Shown: piece after piece, positions 15,937 to 24,018 of the stretch
How the letters are laid out: each line of letters begins with the position of its first letter
Position numbering within the stretch: position 1 is the stretch's first letter
NCBI GenBank assembly: GCA_910585525.1
Contig: CAJUFR010000016.1
Location: forward strand, 1-37,590
Source of the DNA: an uncultured Angelakisella sp.
GTDB lineage: Bacteria; Bacillota; Clostridia; Oscillospirales; Ruminococcaceae
Reading direction: 5' to 3'
Length of the DNA stretch: 37,590 bases
Made by a program: the position numbers and the translations under genes
The notes under the pieces: generated by a model
The model's input: only the letters and a program-made list of their open reading frames with translations
Database searches by the model: none
Told to the model about the DNA's origin: nothing

Positions 15937-17913
15937 TTACGAAATATCCGCCATCTCCAGATACTGGCTGCCAAACTCGGCGATGTACTCCTTCCGGCCG
16001 CTAAGGTTGTCCCCCAGCAGCAGGTCGAACATCCGGGCGGTCTCCTCCACGTCGTCAGGCATCACCTTGATGAGCCGCCGGGTCTCCGGGTTCATGGTGG
16101 TGAGCCACATCATGTCCGGCTCGTTCTCGCCCAGCCCCTTGGACCGCTGGAGGCTGTACTTCTGCCCCTCCAGTTCCTTGCAGAGCCGTGTCTTCTCGGC
16201 GTCGGAGTAGGCGAAGTAGGTGTCGTCCCTGGTGGTGATCTCGTAAAGGGGGGATTCGGCGATGTAGACATATCCCTCCCGGATGAGGGTGGGGGTGAGC
16301 CGATAGAGCATCGTCAATATCAGCGTCCTGATCTGGAAGCCGTCCACATCGGCATCGGTGCAGATGACCACCTTGTTCCACCGCAGGCCGGAAAGGTCGA
16401 AGGAGTTCAGGTCCTTGTTGGAGCGGCTCTCCACCTCCACCCCGCAGCCCAGCACCTTCATCACGTCCACGATGATATCGCTCTTAAAAATGCGGTTGTA
16501 ATCCGCCTTGAGGCAGTTGAGTATCTTGCCCCGCACCGGCATGATGGCCTGGAACTCGCTGTCCCGCCCCAGCTTGCAGGAGCCCAGGGCGGAATCGCCC
16601 TCCACGATATACAGTTCCCGGCGGCTGGTGTCCCGGCTGCGGCAATCCACGAATTTCTGGACACGGTTGGACATGTCCAGCGTCCCCGCCAGCTTTTTTT
16701 TCAGATTCAGGCGGGTCTTTTCGGCGTTCTCCCGGCTCCGCTTGTTGATGAGCACCTGCTCGGCGATGCGGGCGGCGTCGTCCGGGTTCTCGATGAAATA
16801 GACCTCCAGCTGGTGCTTCAAAAACTCGGTCATGCACTCCTGGATGAACTTGTTGGTGATGGATTTTTTGGTCTGGTTCTCGTAGCTGGTCTGGGTGGAG
16901 AAACTGGAGGAGACCAGCACCAGACAGTCCTCCACGTCCTGGTAGCTGATCTTTCCCTCGTTTTTCAGGTACTTCCCCGCCGCCTTCAGCCAGGCGTCGA
17001 TCTGGTAGACCAGGGCGGCCTTTACCGCCTTCTCCGGGCTGCCGCCGTGCTCCAGGTGGCTGGAGTTGTGGTAGTATTCGGTAAGGGACAGCTTGTTGGA
17101 GAAGCAGAGGGCCACCCCCAGCTTCACCCGGTAGTCCGGCTTGTCCGCCCGGTCCCGGCCGGTGCGCTCCGCCGTCCAGAACTGCACCGGGGTCAGGGCC
17201 TGGCCCCCGGCCAGTTCCTCCACATAGTCCCGGATGCCGTTTTCATAGTAATAGGTGGTCTCCTGGAACCCCTTCCCCTCCTGGACCCGGAGCAGAAACT
17301 GGATTCCGGGGTTCACCACCGCCTGGCGCTTGAGGACATCCTGGAAGTAGTCCGCAGGAATATTGATATCTGTGAATACTTCTAGGTCAGGCTTCCACCG
17401 GATGCGGGTGCCGGTCTTTTTCCCCGCCCCGGGGGTCTTTTTCAGCCCGCCGATGTTCTCCCCCTTCTCAAAGTGGAGGTCATACTGGAATCCATCCCGT
17501 AAAATCTGCACGTCCATATACTCGGAGGAATACTGCGTGGCGCAGGAACCCAGGCCGTTGAGGCCCAGGGAGTATTCATAATCCCCTTCGGCGTCGTACT
17601 TGCCCCCGGCGTAGAGTTCGCAGAACACCAACTCCCAGTTGAAGCGTTCCTCCTTGGGGTTGTAGTCCACCGGGCAGCCCCGGCCGAAGTCCTGGACCTC
17701 GATGGCGCCGTCGGCGTACTGGGTGAGGATGATCTTTTTCCCGTAACCGGAGCGGGCCTCATCGATGGCGTTGGATAATATCTCGAAGGCGGAGTGCTGG
17801 CAGCCCTCAATGCCGTCGGAGCCGAAGATGACCCCCGGGCGCTTGCGCACCCGATCCGCCCCCTTCAGCGAGGAGATGCTTTCGTTATCATAAGTCTTGG
17901 CTTTTGCCGCCAT
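15937..17913 (-). CDS. Type IIA DNA topoisomerase subunit B (GyrB/ParE family, TOPRIM), divergent
   Basis: The ATPase/TOPRIM subunit that works with the subunit A encoded 2.5 kb downstream. The GHKL ATPase motifs are present but altered: EILSNAIDEA (Glu44, Asn48), VQDFGRGCPVD where DNGRGIP is usual, and GLNGLGSCATQ where GLHGVGASV is usual. The QTK loop is YENQTKKSITN. The TOPRIM acidic residues are in YIVEGDSALG and CTDADVDGFQIRT; canonical enzymes have a His (DGAHI/DGSHI) near that Phe-Gln. ATG at 17913 has GGAGGG five bases upstream; an earlier in-frame Met lacks a site. Length (658) fits the family. The standard gyrase is presumably elsewhere in the genome, so this is likely a Topo IV-like enzyme. 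Confidence 0.9.
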   Translation of the reverse strand: MAAKAKTYDNESISSLKGADRVRKRPGVIFGSDGIEGCQHSAFEILSNAIDEARSGYGKKIILTQYADGAIEVQDFGRGCPVDYNPKEERFNWELVFCELYAGGKYDAEGDYEYSLGLNGLGSCATQYSSEYMDVQILRDGFQYDLHFEKGENIGGLKKTPGAGKKTGTRIRWKPDLEVFTDINIPADYFQDVLKRQAVVNPGIQFLLRVQEGKGFQETTYYYENGIRDYVEELAGGQALTPVQFWTAERTGRDRADKPDYRVKLGVALCFSNKLSLTEYYHNSSHLEHGGSPEKAVKAALVYQIDAWLKAAGKYLKNEGKISYQDVEDCLVLVSSSFSTQTSYENQTKKSITNKFIQECMTEFLKHQLEVYFIENPDDAARIAEQVLINKRSRENAEKTRLNLKKKLAGTLDMSNRVQKFVDCRSRDTSRRELYIVEGDSALGSCKLGRDSEFQAIMPVRGKILNCLKADYNRIFKSDIIVDVMKVLGCGVEVESRSNKDLNSFDLSGLRWNKVVICTDADVDGFQIRTLILTMLYRLTPTLIREGYVYIAESPLYEITTRDDTYFAYSDAEKTRLCKELEGQKYSLQRSKGLGENEPDMMWLTTMNPETRRLIKVMPDDVEETARMFDLLLGDNLSGRKEYIAEFGSQYLEMADIS

Positions 17914-17950
17914 GTCGTCCCTCCATCTGATTTGATGCAAAGCTAAAGGA

Positions 17951-17967
17951 CCTGCCCTTTTGGCAGG
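17951..17967 (-). promoter_or_regulatory. Leader hairpin of the topoisomerase operon
   Basis: CCTGCC / GGCAGG forms a 6-bp hairpin just downstream of the likely transcription start and about 40 bases before the subunit B start. It may stabilise the transcript or attenuate it; there is only a short T-rich stretch after it. Confidence 0.4.
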
Positions 17968-17974
17968 CCTATAT

Positions 17975-18004
17975 AGTATCCTCTATTTTATCACCACTTG
18001 TCAA
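17975..18004 (-). promoter_or_regulatory. Promoter of the topoisomerase/cinA operon
   Basis: A perfect -35 TTGACA (17999..18004) on the minus strand, an 18-bp spacer and GATACT (17975..17980) lie about 60 bases upstream of the subunit B start. The six minus-strand genes down to 11146 have no other clear promoter between them. Confidence 0.65.
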
Positions 18005-18090
18005 GCAGATCCGCCCCCGGGCCGGAAAAACCTCCCTTTTTCACAAATTTTGGTGCGAAAATATGTTCTTTTTTCTGGTTTGAAGGGGGA

Positions 18091-18129
18091 CCGGCGTGCC
18101 GCCGGGGTCGGGGCGGGGCTTTGCCCCGC
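18091..18129 (-). terminator. Tandem G+C-rich hairpins after the aminotransferase gene
   Basis: Two strong hairpins, GCGGGGC / GCCCCGC (18113..18129) and CCGGCG / CGCCGG (18091..18105), lie 20 to 60 bases past the aminotransferase stop. An A-rich tract, not a T tract, follows, so termination is only probable. Confidence 0.4.
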
Positions 18130-18150
18130 TATATTCATGTCCATCTATCC

Positions 18151-19302
18151 CTACATACTCATCCCTGCGATGCGGTCCATCGCCTCCCCCATCACCGAGT
18201 TTTCCACCGTGCAGGCGATCCGCAAATACCCCTCCCCGCAGGCCCCAAAGGTATCCCCCGGCAGCACCAGCACATGGGCCTCCTCCAGTATCCGCCGGGT
18301 CACCTGCGCCGAGGTCATCCCCGTCCTTCGGATGCTGGGGAAGAGATAGATGCTCCCCTGGGGCACCGGCACCGTCATCCATCCCACCTGGTTGATGCGC
18401 TTGGCGGCGTACTCCATCCGCTCCCGGAACTGTTGCAGGATAGGCGGCTCCAGCCTGGCCCGCTCCCGCAGCGCCCACAGCGCCCCCCGCTGGGACAGCG
18501 CCGGGGCGGAGTATACCACGTATTCATTCATCTGCTTCAATGCACGGACCACCGGCGCCGGGGCGATGATATTCCCCACCCGGAACCCGGTCATGATGAA
18601 GTTTTTAGAGAAGCTGTTCACCGTGATGGTCCGCTCCCCCATCCCCGGCAGCGCCCGGATTGGGAAGAACGGCTCCCCGTAGGTGAAGTTGGTATAGATA
18701 TCATCCGCCACCACGTACAGATCGCGCTTCATACAGAACTCCGCCAGCTGCTCCAGCTGCTTCCGGGAGAGACAGGCCCCGGTGGGGTTGTTTGGCGTGT
18801 TGATGAGCACCGCCTTGGTCCGGGGAGTCACAAGACTTTCCAGCCGCTCCAGGTCGATGGCGAATCCCTCCTCCTCCCGGGTGGGCAGGAACACCGGCAC
18901 GCCACCGGCGGCCTGGACCTGGTCGGCGTAGCAGGTGAAGTAGGGGTCGGGGATGATGACCTCGTCCCCCGGGTCCAGGAGCACCTGCATGGCCAGGTAC
19001 ATCCCCACTACCCCGGATGCGGTGACGAACACCTCTTGGTCCTCCACCTGGTCGCCGTACTCCTCCCGGTAAAAGTCCCGGATGGCCTGGCGCAGTTCCG
19101 GGTATCCCCGGGGGTCGGTATACTTGGTATGCCCCGCCAAGGCGTCCTCGTACACCTGCTGGATGATGCCCCGGGGGGTTGGGATATCCGGGTCCCCGAT
19201 GGAAAGGTTGATCACGTCCCCGTACCGGGCCGCCATCTCGGTGACCTCCGCCATGGCACTGGATTGCGGCACCAGGAACCGCTGGTTCAAAAGTTGTTTC
19301 AC
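18151..19302 (-). CDS. Class I/II pyridoxal-phosphate aminotransferase
   Basis: A 383-residue fold-type I aminotransferase of the aspartate/aromatic group. It has the substrate-entry motif (INLSIGDPDIPTP), the phosphate-binding stretch (TASGVVGMYLAMQ), NTPNNPTG, the Asp/Tyr of the PLP ring (YVVADDIYTNF), the Schiff-base Lys in NSFSKNFIMTGFRVG and the carboxylate-binding Arg near the C terminus (GYLRIACT). The exact amino acid cannot be told from motifs. The start is GTG (19300..19302), eight bases after AGGAGG. It follows a hydroxyacid dehydrogenase by 42 bases, so the pair could turn an amino acid into its 2-oxo and then 2-hydroxy acid; that is inference. Confidence 0.92.
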   Translation of the reverse strand: MKQLLNQRFLVPQSSAMAEVTEMAARYGDVINLSIGDPDIPTPRGIIQQVYEDALAGHTKYTDPRGYPELRQAIRDFYREEYGDQVEDQEVFVTASGVVGMYLAMQVLLDPGDEVIIPDPYFTCYADQVQAAGGVPVFLPTREEEGFAIDLERLESLVTPRTKAVLINTPNNPTGACLSRKQLEQLAEFCMKRDLYVVADDIYTNFTYGEPFFPIRALPGMGERTITVNSFSKNFIMTGFRVGNIIAPAPVVRALKQMNEYVVYSAPALSQRGALWALRERARLEPPILQQFRERMEYAAKRINQVGWMTVPVPQGSIYLFPSIRRTGMTSAQVTRRILEEAHVLVLPGDTFGACGEGYLRIACTVENSVMGEAMDRIAGMSM

Positions 19303-19344
19303 ACCCTTGTCCTCCTATTTATTGATATGTATAAATGTCTTTTT

Positions 19345-20283
19345 TCACACGCCGGGGATGGTCCGCCAAAACTCCTCCATCCGGGCGCAGGAGGCCCGGA
19401 ACCGTTCTTCCTCCTCCGGGGCCAGGTCGGGGCGGAACACCTGCTCCACCCCGTTTTTCCCCAACCGGCAGGGGAGGCTGGCGAACACCCCGCCGTCGCT
19501 CCCGTCCACCGGCACCGACACCGGCAGGATACGGCCCTCGTCCCCCTGGACCCCCCGGATGATAAGGGCGGCGGCGTTGCCGATGCCGAACTCCGTCGAG
19601 CCCTTGCCGCAGAGGATGACCCACCCGGCCCCCCGGGCGTCATCCCCCAGTGTTTCCGGCTCCAGCCCCTTCCAGGCGGGGTCGGTCTCCATCAGCCGTC
19701 GGACCGGCACCCCGCCTGCCGTGACCTGGCTCCAGCAGGGCACCTGGCTTTCCCCGTGCTCCCCCAGCACCATCCCCTGGATGCTGTGCTGGGCGACGCC
19801 GGTGCGCCGGGACAGTTCCCGCACCAGGCGGGCGGTGTCCAGCGTCGTCCCGCTGCCGATGACCCGGCCCCAGGGCATCCCCAGCCGCACCGCCAGGTAC
19901 CGGGCCACCACGTCTACCGGATTAGTGATAACTAGCAAAACGCCGTCAAAGCCACTTTTTTTCAGCCCTGGGATGATCTCATCCATCACCCGCACCGATT
20001 CCGCCAGTTCCTCCAGCCGGTCCTCCTTGCAGATGGGCCCGCTGGCACAGACCACCACGATACCGGCGTCCCCCAGGTCGCCGTAGTCCCCGGCCCGCAC
20101 CCGGGCCTGGAGGGGGGCAAAGCCCACCATATCCTGGAGGTCGTCGGCCTGCGCCACCGCCTTTTTCCGGTCGGTATCCAGCAGCACCAGTTCCCTGCAA
20201 AGCCCCTGGGCCAGCAGGGCGCAGCCCACATGGCTCCCCACATGCCCCGCCCCGATGATGCCGATCTTCTGATGATCTATCAT
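19345..20283 (-). CDS. L-lactate/malate dehydrogenase family protein
   Basis: An NAD-dependent 2-hydroxyacid dehydrogenase of 312 residues. The Rossmann motif is KIGIIGAGHVGSHVG, followed by the Asp that selects NAD (VLLDTDRKKA). The catalytic Asp/Arg region (LDTARLVRELSRRTGV), the active-site His in GEHGES and ITNPVD are present. The substrate loop is unusual: CASGPICKEDRLEEL is shorter than the classical lactate dehydrogenase loop and lacks its Gln-Lys-Pro-Gly series, so the substrate may not be pyruvate. ATG at 20281..20283 follows AAAGGAG by about ten bases. A promoter lies 50 bases upstream. It leads the operon with the aminotransferase. Confidence 0.88.
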   Translation of the reverse strand: MIDHQKIGIIGAGHVGSHVGCALLAQGLCRELVLLDTDRKKAVAQADDLQDMVGFAPLQARVRAGDYGDLGDAGIVVVCASGPICKEDRLEELAESVRVMDEIIPGLKKSGFDGVLLVITNPVDVVARYLAVRLGMPWGRVIGSGTTLDTARLVRELSRRTGVAQHSIQGMVLGEHGESQVPCWSQVTAGGVPVRRLMETDPAWKGLEPETLGDDARGAGWVILCGKGSTEFGIGNAAALIIRGVQGDEGRILPVSVPVDGSDGGVFASLPCRLGKNGVEQVFRPDLAPEEEERFRASCARMEEFWRTIPGV

Positions 20284-20326
20284 GATAAAAGAACTCCTTT
20301 CTTTTCCAGCCTGACTTTTACGCTTT

Positions 20327-20355
20327 ATTATAGCAAATCCCCGCCCCCGCCGCAA
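20327..20355 (-). promoter_or_regulatory. Promoter of the dehydrogenase-aminotransferase operon
   Basis: TTGCGG (20350..20355), a 17-bp spacer and a perfect TATAAT (20327..20332) on the minus strand. On the plus strand of the same 277-bp gap a second TATAAT at 20513..20518 probably serves the antitoxin gene, though its -35 element is poor. Confidence 0.6.
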
Positions 20356-20560
20356 CGGCATGGGAGCGGTTTTCCCAAGGTTGTGGAATATGCACAAATT
20401 CTTCCTTGGCGGGCGGGGATGTTGCTGTGATTTGAGAGAGTCCTCTGTATCTTGTATCAAAAATCTATCATTTTATCTGTTTACTTCTTTTCTTCCATCG
20501 CATATAATAGAAGTAGGCTCAAGTTTTCTTTTGATCTCAAGAAAAGAAAGGGGGACTACC

Positions 20561-20821
20561 ATGAATTTAGCAAAAATCTCTGCCAACGGCCAGATCACCC
20601 TCCCTGTGGAGATCCGACGGTCGCTTGGCCTCAGATCGGGGGATAAGGTCCTGTTCCTTCAAAATCAAAATGGCGATATCATCCTTACCAACGCATCCTC
20701 CCAGGCTATTCGCGAAGCCCAAGCCGCCTTTTCCGGCGCGGCGGAAGCGATGGGTGTCTCCAGCGAAGATGATATACAGGCGCTGGTGGATGAACTGCGT
20801 TATAGAAAGGACGCCGAATGA
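20561..20821 (+). CDS. AbrB/MazE-type antitoxin
   Basis: An 86-residue protein with an N-terminal SpoVT-AbrB swapped-hairpin domain (AKISANGQITLPVEIRRSL, then SGDKVLFLQNQNGDIIL) and a C-terminal helical region that should bind the toxin (SSEDDIQALVDELRYRKD). It is the first gene of a two-gene module. Its stop overlaps the toxin start as ATGA, the usual coupling in type II toxin-antitoxin operons. ATG at 20561 follows AAAGGGGG. A repeat of TTTTCTTTT and AAGAAAAG around 20524..20549 may be the operator. Confidence 0.9.
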   Translation: MNLAKISANGQITLPVEIRRSLGLRSGDKVLFLQNQNGDIILTNASSQAIREAQAAFSGAAEAMGVSSEDDIQALVDELRYRKDAE

Positions 20822-21210
20822 GGATATTCGTTGACACGAACATCCTGTTTTCCGCACTGCTTTTTCCTCATTCCAAGCCTGCAAAAGGGCTGCTCTATCT
20901 TGCAGAGCACCATGAAATGGTGTTATGTGACCGGAATATCTCAGAACTGCGGAGCATCCTTTGGCGAAAAGCCCCTAAATATCTGCCAGACGCAGAGGTG
21001 CTTCTTGCGGAGTTGTCCTATGAACTGATCCCTGGGGTAGACCACGCCGAAAAGCTGATACGGGATGCCAAGGATCAGCCCATCCTCAACGCCGCTATCG
21101 TGTACGATGTCGATGTGATTCTTACCGGAGACAAAGACTTTTTGGCCCTTGACATGGAACGCCCCAAATGTATGACTATCTCGCAATTTCTTGAAAGCGA
21201 GGGCCTTTGA
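20818..21210 (+). CDS. PIN-domain toxin (VapC-like ribonuclease)
   Basis: A 130-residue PIN-domain endoribonuclease of the 'PIN family toxin component' group. The acidic metal-binding residues are in place: Asp6 in FVDTNILFSALL, the Glu in NISELRSIL, Asp in DAKDQPILNAAI and the final Asp pair in TGDKDFLAL. It would cleave RNA when free of the AbrB-type antitoxin encoded immediately upstream. All key residues are present, so the toxin looks active. The module stands between two minus-strand core operons and shows no mobile-element remains of its own. Confidence 0.92.
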   Translation: MRIFVDTNILFSALLFPHSKPAKGLLYLAEHHEMVLCDRNISELRSILWRKAPKYLPDAEVLLAELSYELIPGVDHAEKLIRDAKDQPILNAAIVYDVDVILTGDKDFLALDMERPKCMTISQFLESEGL

Positions 21211-21219
21211 CCCCCCAAA

Positions 21220-21249
21220 GCAAAAACCACCCTCCCGGGTGGTTTTTGC
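21220..21249. terminator. Bidirectional terminator (toxin-antitoxin / ftsH)
   Basis: A perfect 13-bp stem (GCAAAAACCACCC with GGGTGGTTTTTGC) and a four-base loop, between the toxin stop (+) and the ftsH stop (-). The A/T-rich outer stem gives T runs in both directions. Confidence 0.9.
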
Positions 21250-21267
21250 TTATCTCCCCGTGCGTCG

Positions 21268-23415
21268 TCACGCCTCCGGGGGGAAGCCCTGGTCCTGGTC
21301 CTCGTCGTCGGGGGCGGGGGTCTGGGTGGGGCGGCTGACAAAGGGCGGGGTAAAGTGGGGGCGCCCGCCGGACTGGGTCCGCTGGGCCTCCTGGGCCTTT
21401 TGCGCTGCCTCCCGGGCCTCCTGGGCCCGCTTCTGCTTCTCGGCGCGGACGGCGTTGGCCTGGTTGGTCTCCTCGATCAGTTCCTCCAGGGTGCTGCTGC
21501 CGTCCATCAGGCGCTGGAACACCTCGCCGTCGATCTTCTCGAATTCCAGCAGGTACTGGCTCAGCTGCTCCAGCATCTCCCGGTTGTCGGTGAGTATCTG
21601 CACCGCACGGGCCTGGGCGGTGTCGATGATGCGGCGGATCTCCTCGTCGATGATGGCCGCCACTTCCTCGGAATAGCCCCGGTCCTGGGTCATCTCCATC
21701 CCCAGGAACACCTCGTTCTGGTCCTTGCCGTAGATCATGGTGCCCAGCCGCTCGCTGAAGCCGTACCGGGTCACCATGGCCCGGGCGATCTTGGTGGCAC
21801 GCTCGATGTCGTTGGAGGCGCCGGTGGAGATGTCGTCCAGCATCAGGCTTTCCGCCATCCGGCCGCCCAGCAGGGTGCAGATGTTCTCCTCCATCTCCCG
21901 CTTGGTCATGTACATGACGTCCTTTTCCGGCAGGCTGAGGGTGAAGCCCCCCGCGCCGCCCCGGGGGATGATGGATACCTGGTGCACCTTGTCCTGGGTA
22001 GGACAGTGGTAGGTGATGATGGCGTGGCCCGCCTCGTGGTAGGCGGTGAGTTTCCGTTCCTTCTCGGTGACCACGTGGGACTTTTTCTCCGGTCCCACAA
22101 TGACCTTGATGGTGGCCTCCTCGATCTCCTCCATGGTGATGGCCTTTTTGTCCTTCCGGGCGGCCAGCAGGGCGGCCTCGTTGGTGAGGTTCTCCAGGTC
22201 GGCGCCGGTGAAGCCGCCGGTGGTTTTTGCGATGGTGCCAAGGTCCACGTCGGGGCCGATGGGCTTGTTGCGGGTGTGGACCCGGAGGATCTCCTCACGG
22301 CCCTTGACGTCGGGATAGTTGACGGTGATGTGCCGGTCGAACCGGCCGGGGCGCATCAGGGCGGGGTCCAGGATATCCTTGCGGTTGGTGGCGGCCATAA
22401 CGATGACCCCCATGTTGGGGCCGAAGCCGTCCATCTCCACCAGCAGCTGGTTCAGCGTCTGCTCCCGTTCGTCGTGACCGCCGCCAAGGCCCGCCCCTCT
22501 GTGTCGGCCCACGGCGTCGATCTCGTCGATAAAGACGATGCTGGGGGCGTTCTTCTTGGCCTGCTCAAAGAGGTCACGGACACGGGAGGCACCTACGCCC
22601 ACGTACATCTCCACAAAGTCAGAACCGGAGATGGAGAAGAAGGGCACCCCGGCCTCCCCCGCCACCGCCTTGGCAAGGAGGGTCTTGCCGGTGCCGGGAG
22701 GGCCCATGAGCAGCACCCCCTTGGGGATGCGGGCCCCCAGGGCGTTGAACTTCTCGGGATTCTTCAGAAACTCCACGATCTCTTGGAGTTCCGCCTTCTC
22801 CTCGTCGGCGCCGGCCACGTCGGCAAACAGCACCTGGTTGCCATCGCTGGGCAGCTTGGCCCGGGCCTTGGCGAAGGCCATGGGGTTGCCGGTGCCCCGG
22901 GTCTGGCGCATGATCATCCACCACAGCGCCACCATGGCCACGATGGGCAGCAGCACCGGCAGCCAGGTGGTGAGGAAGGACGGGTCGCTGTAGCCGATGT
23001 AGACCTGCTTCACCGGCTTGTCCGGGTGCTGGGCGTTGTACTCCACAACGTGGTCGTGGACGTCGTTGATGAACAGGCTGTTGTCCGGCACCTGGTAGGT
23101 CTTAACCTTCTGGTTCACCGCCGGGGTGGTGGGGAACAGGGAGGGCAGCGCCGGGGTCTGGGATTGGGACTGGCCCTCATCGGGGGTGTCCGCCGGGGTC
23201 TCCGGCATATCGGCCCAGAGGGTGTAGGTGAGGGTGCGGGTGTTGAAGTCCAGCTGGTACTCCCCCACCTGGTCGCTGAGGAAGTCCGCTATGATGCGGT
23301 TGTACTCCGACCCCTTTTTCCCGGTGGTGCTGTTGAACCAGCTCATCACCAGGAACACCACCAGCATCAGCATCCCCAGGTAGATATAGAGGCCCCTTTT
23401 GTTGTTTTGGTTCAA
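21268..23415 (-). CDS. ftsH: ATP-dependent zinc metalloprotease FtsH
   Basis: The membrane-anchored AAA+ protease that removes damaged or short-lived membrane and cytoplasmic proteins as a hexamer. Visible are the first membrane helix (GLYIYLGMLMLVVFLVMSWF), an extracytoplasmic part with a Pro/Gln-rich insert, the second helix (LPVLLPIVAMVALWWMI), Walker A GPPGTGKT, Walker B IVFIDEIDAVG, the second region of homology (DILDPALMRPGRFDRH) and the zinc site HEAGH. TTG at 23413..23415 is preferred: AGGAG lies 11 bases upstream and the protein then begins MNQNNKRG like other FtsH proteins. GTG at 23425 overlaps that site. It is the last gene of the tilS-hpt-ftsH run, a Firmicutes-wide order. The C-terminal tail is Gln/Pro/Asp-rich. 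Confidence 0.97.
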   Translation of the reverse strand: MNQNNKRGLYIYLGMLMLVVFLVMSWFNSTTGKKGSEYNRIIADFLSDQVGEYQLDFNTRTLTYTLWADMPETPADTPDEGQSQSQTPALPSLFPTTPAVNQKVKTYQVPDNSLFINDVHDHVVEYNAQHPDKPVKQVYIGYSDPSFLTTWLPVLLPIVAMVALWWMIMRQTRGTGNPMAFAKARAKLPSDGNQVLFADVAGADEEKAELQEIVEFLKNPEKFNALGARIPKGVLLMGPPGTGKTLLAKAVAGEAGVPFFSISGSDFVEMYVGVGASRVRDLFEQAKKNAPSIVFIDEIDAVGRHRGAGLGGGHDEREQTLNQLLVEMDGFGPNMGVIVMAATNRKDILDPALMRPGRFDRHITVNYPDVKGREEILRVHTRNKPIGPDVDLGTIAKTTGGFTGADLENLTNEAALLAARKDKKAITMEEIEEATIKVIVGPEKKSHVVTEKERKLTAYHEAGHAIITYHCPTQDKVHQVSIIPRGGAGGFTLSLPEKDVMYMTKREMEENICTLLGGRMAESLMLDDISTGASNDIERATKIARAMVTRYGFSERLGTMIYGKDQNEVFLGMEMTQDRGYSEEVAAIIDEEIRRIIDTAQARAVQILTDNREMLEQLSQYLLEFEKIDGEVFQRLMDGSSTLEELIEETNQANAVRAEKQKRAQEAREAAQKAQEAQRTQSGGRPHFTPPFVSRPTQTPAPDDEDQDQGFPPEA

Positions 23416-23469
23416 GGTAAAAAACACTCCTGTCTCAGCGGCGCGCCGCCGGCCCTTTGCCGGGACGGG

Positions 23470-24018
23470 TCACTGGTTACTTTCATAGACGCTGGGGGAG
23501 AGTATCCCCACATAGGGAAGGTTGCGGTACAGTTCGGCGTAGTCCAGGCCGTAGCCCACCACGAATTCGTCGGGGATGGTGAAGCCCACGTAGTCCGGCT
23601 TGATGTCCACCTTGCGGCGGTCCGGCTTATCCAGCAGGGTGGCGATGCGGATGCTGGCGGGGTCCCGCTCCCGCAGCAGTTCGGTGAGGTAGCTGAGGGT
23701 CATGCCGGAGTCCAGGATATCCTCCACCACCAGCACGTCGTACCCGGCGATGAGCCGGTCCAGGTCCTTCAATATCTTCACGACGCCGCTGGTCTTGACC
23801 CCCGCCCCGTAGCTGGAGACCGCCATAAAGTCCATCTCCACCGGGACGGTGATGCTGCGGATCAGGTCGGACATAAAGACCACCGAGCCCTTGAGGACCC
23901 CCAGGATGATGAGTTTGCGCCCCTGGTAGTCCTTGCTGATCTGCGCCCCCATCTCCGCCACCTTGGCGGCCAACTGCTCCTCGGTGATGAGCACGCTTTT
24001 GATGTCGCTATCCTTCAT
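23470..24018 (-). CDS. hpt: Hypoxanthine phosphoribosyltransferase
   Basis: A purine salvage enzyme that joins hypoxanthine or guanine to PRPP to give IMP or GMP. The PRPP-binding motif is VLVVEDILDSGMTLSYL; the N-terminal region (LIILGVLKGSVVFMSDLIR) and the base-binding loop (DYVGFTIPDEFVVGYGLDY) are typical. Of two nearby ATG codons the second (24016..24018) is chosen because it has GGAGGG eight bases upstream. The gene overlaps the end of tilS by 11 bases, so the two are translationally coupled. Length (182) is standard. Confidence 0.96.
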   Translation of the reverse strand: MKDSDIKSVLITEEQLAAKVAEMGAQISKDYQGRKLIILGVLKGSVVFMSDLIRSITVPVEMDFMAVSSYGAGVKTSGVVKILKDLDRLIAGYDVLVVEDILDSGMTLSYLTELLRERDPASIRIATLLDKPDRRKVDIKPDYVGFTIPDEFVVGYGLDYAELYRNLPYVGILSPSVYESNQ

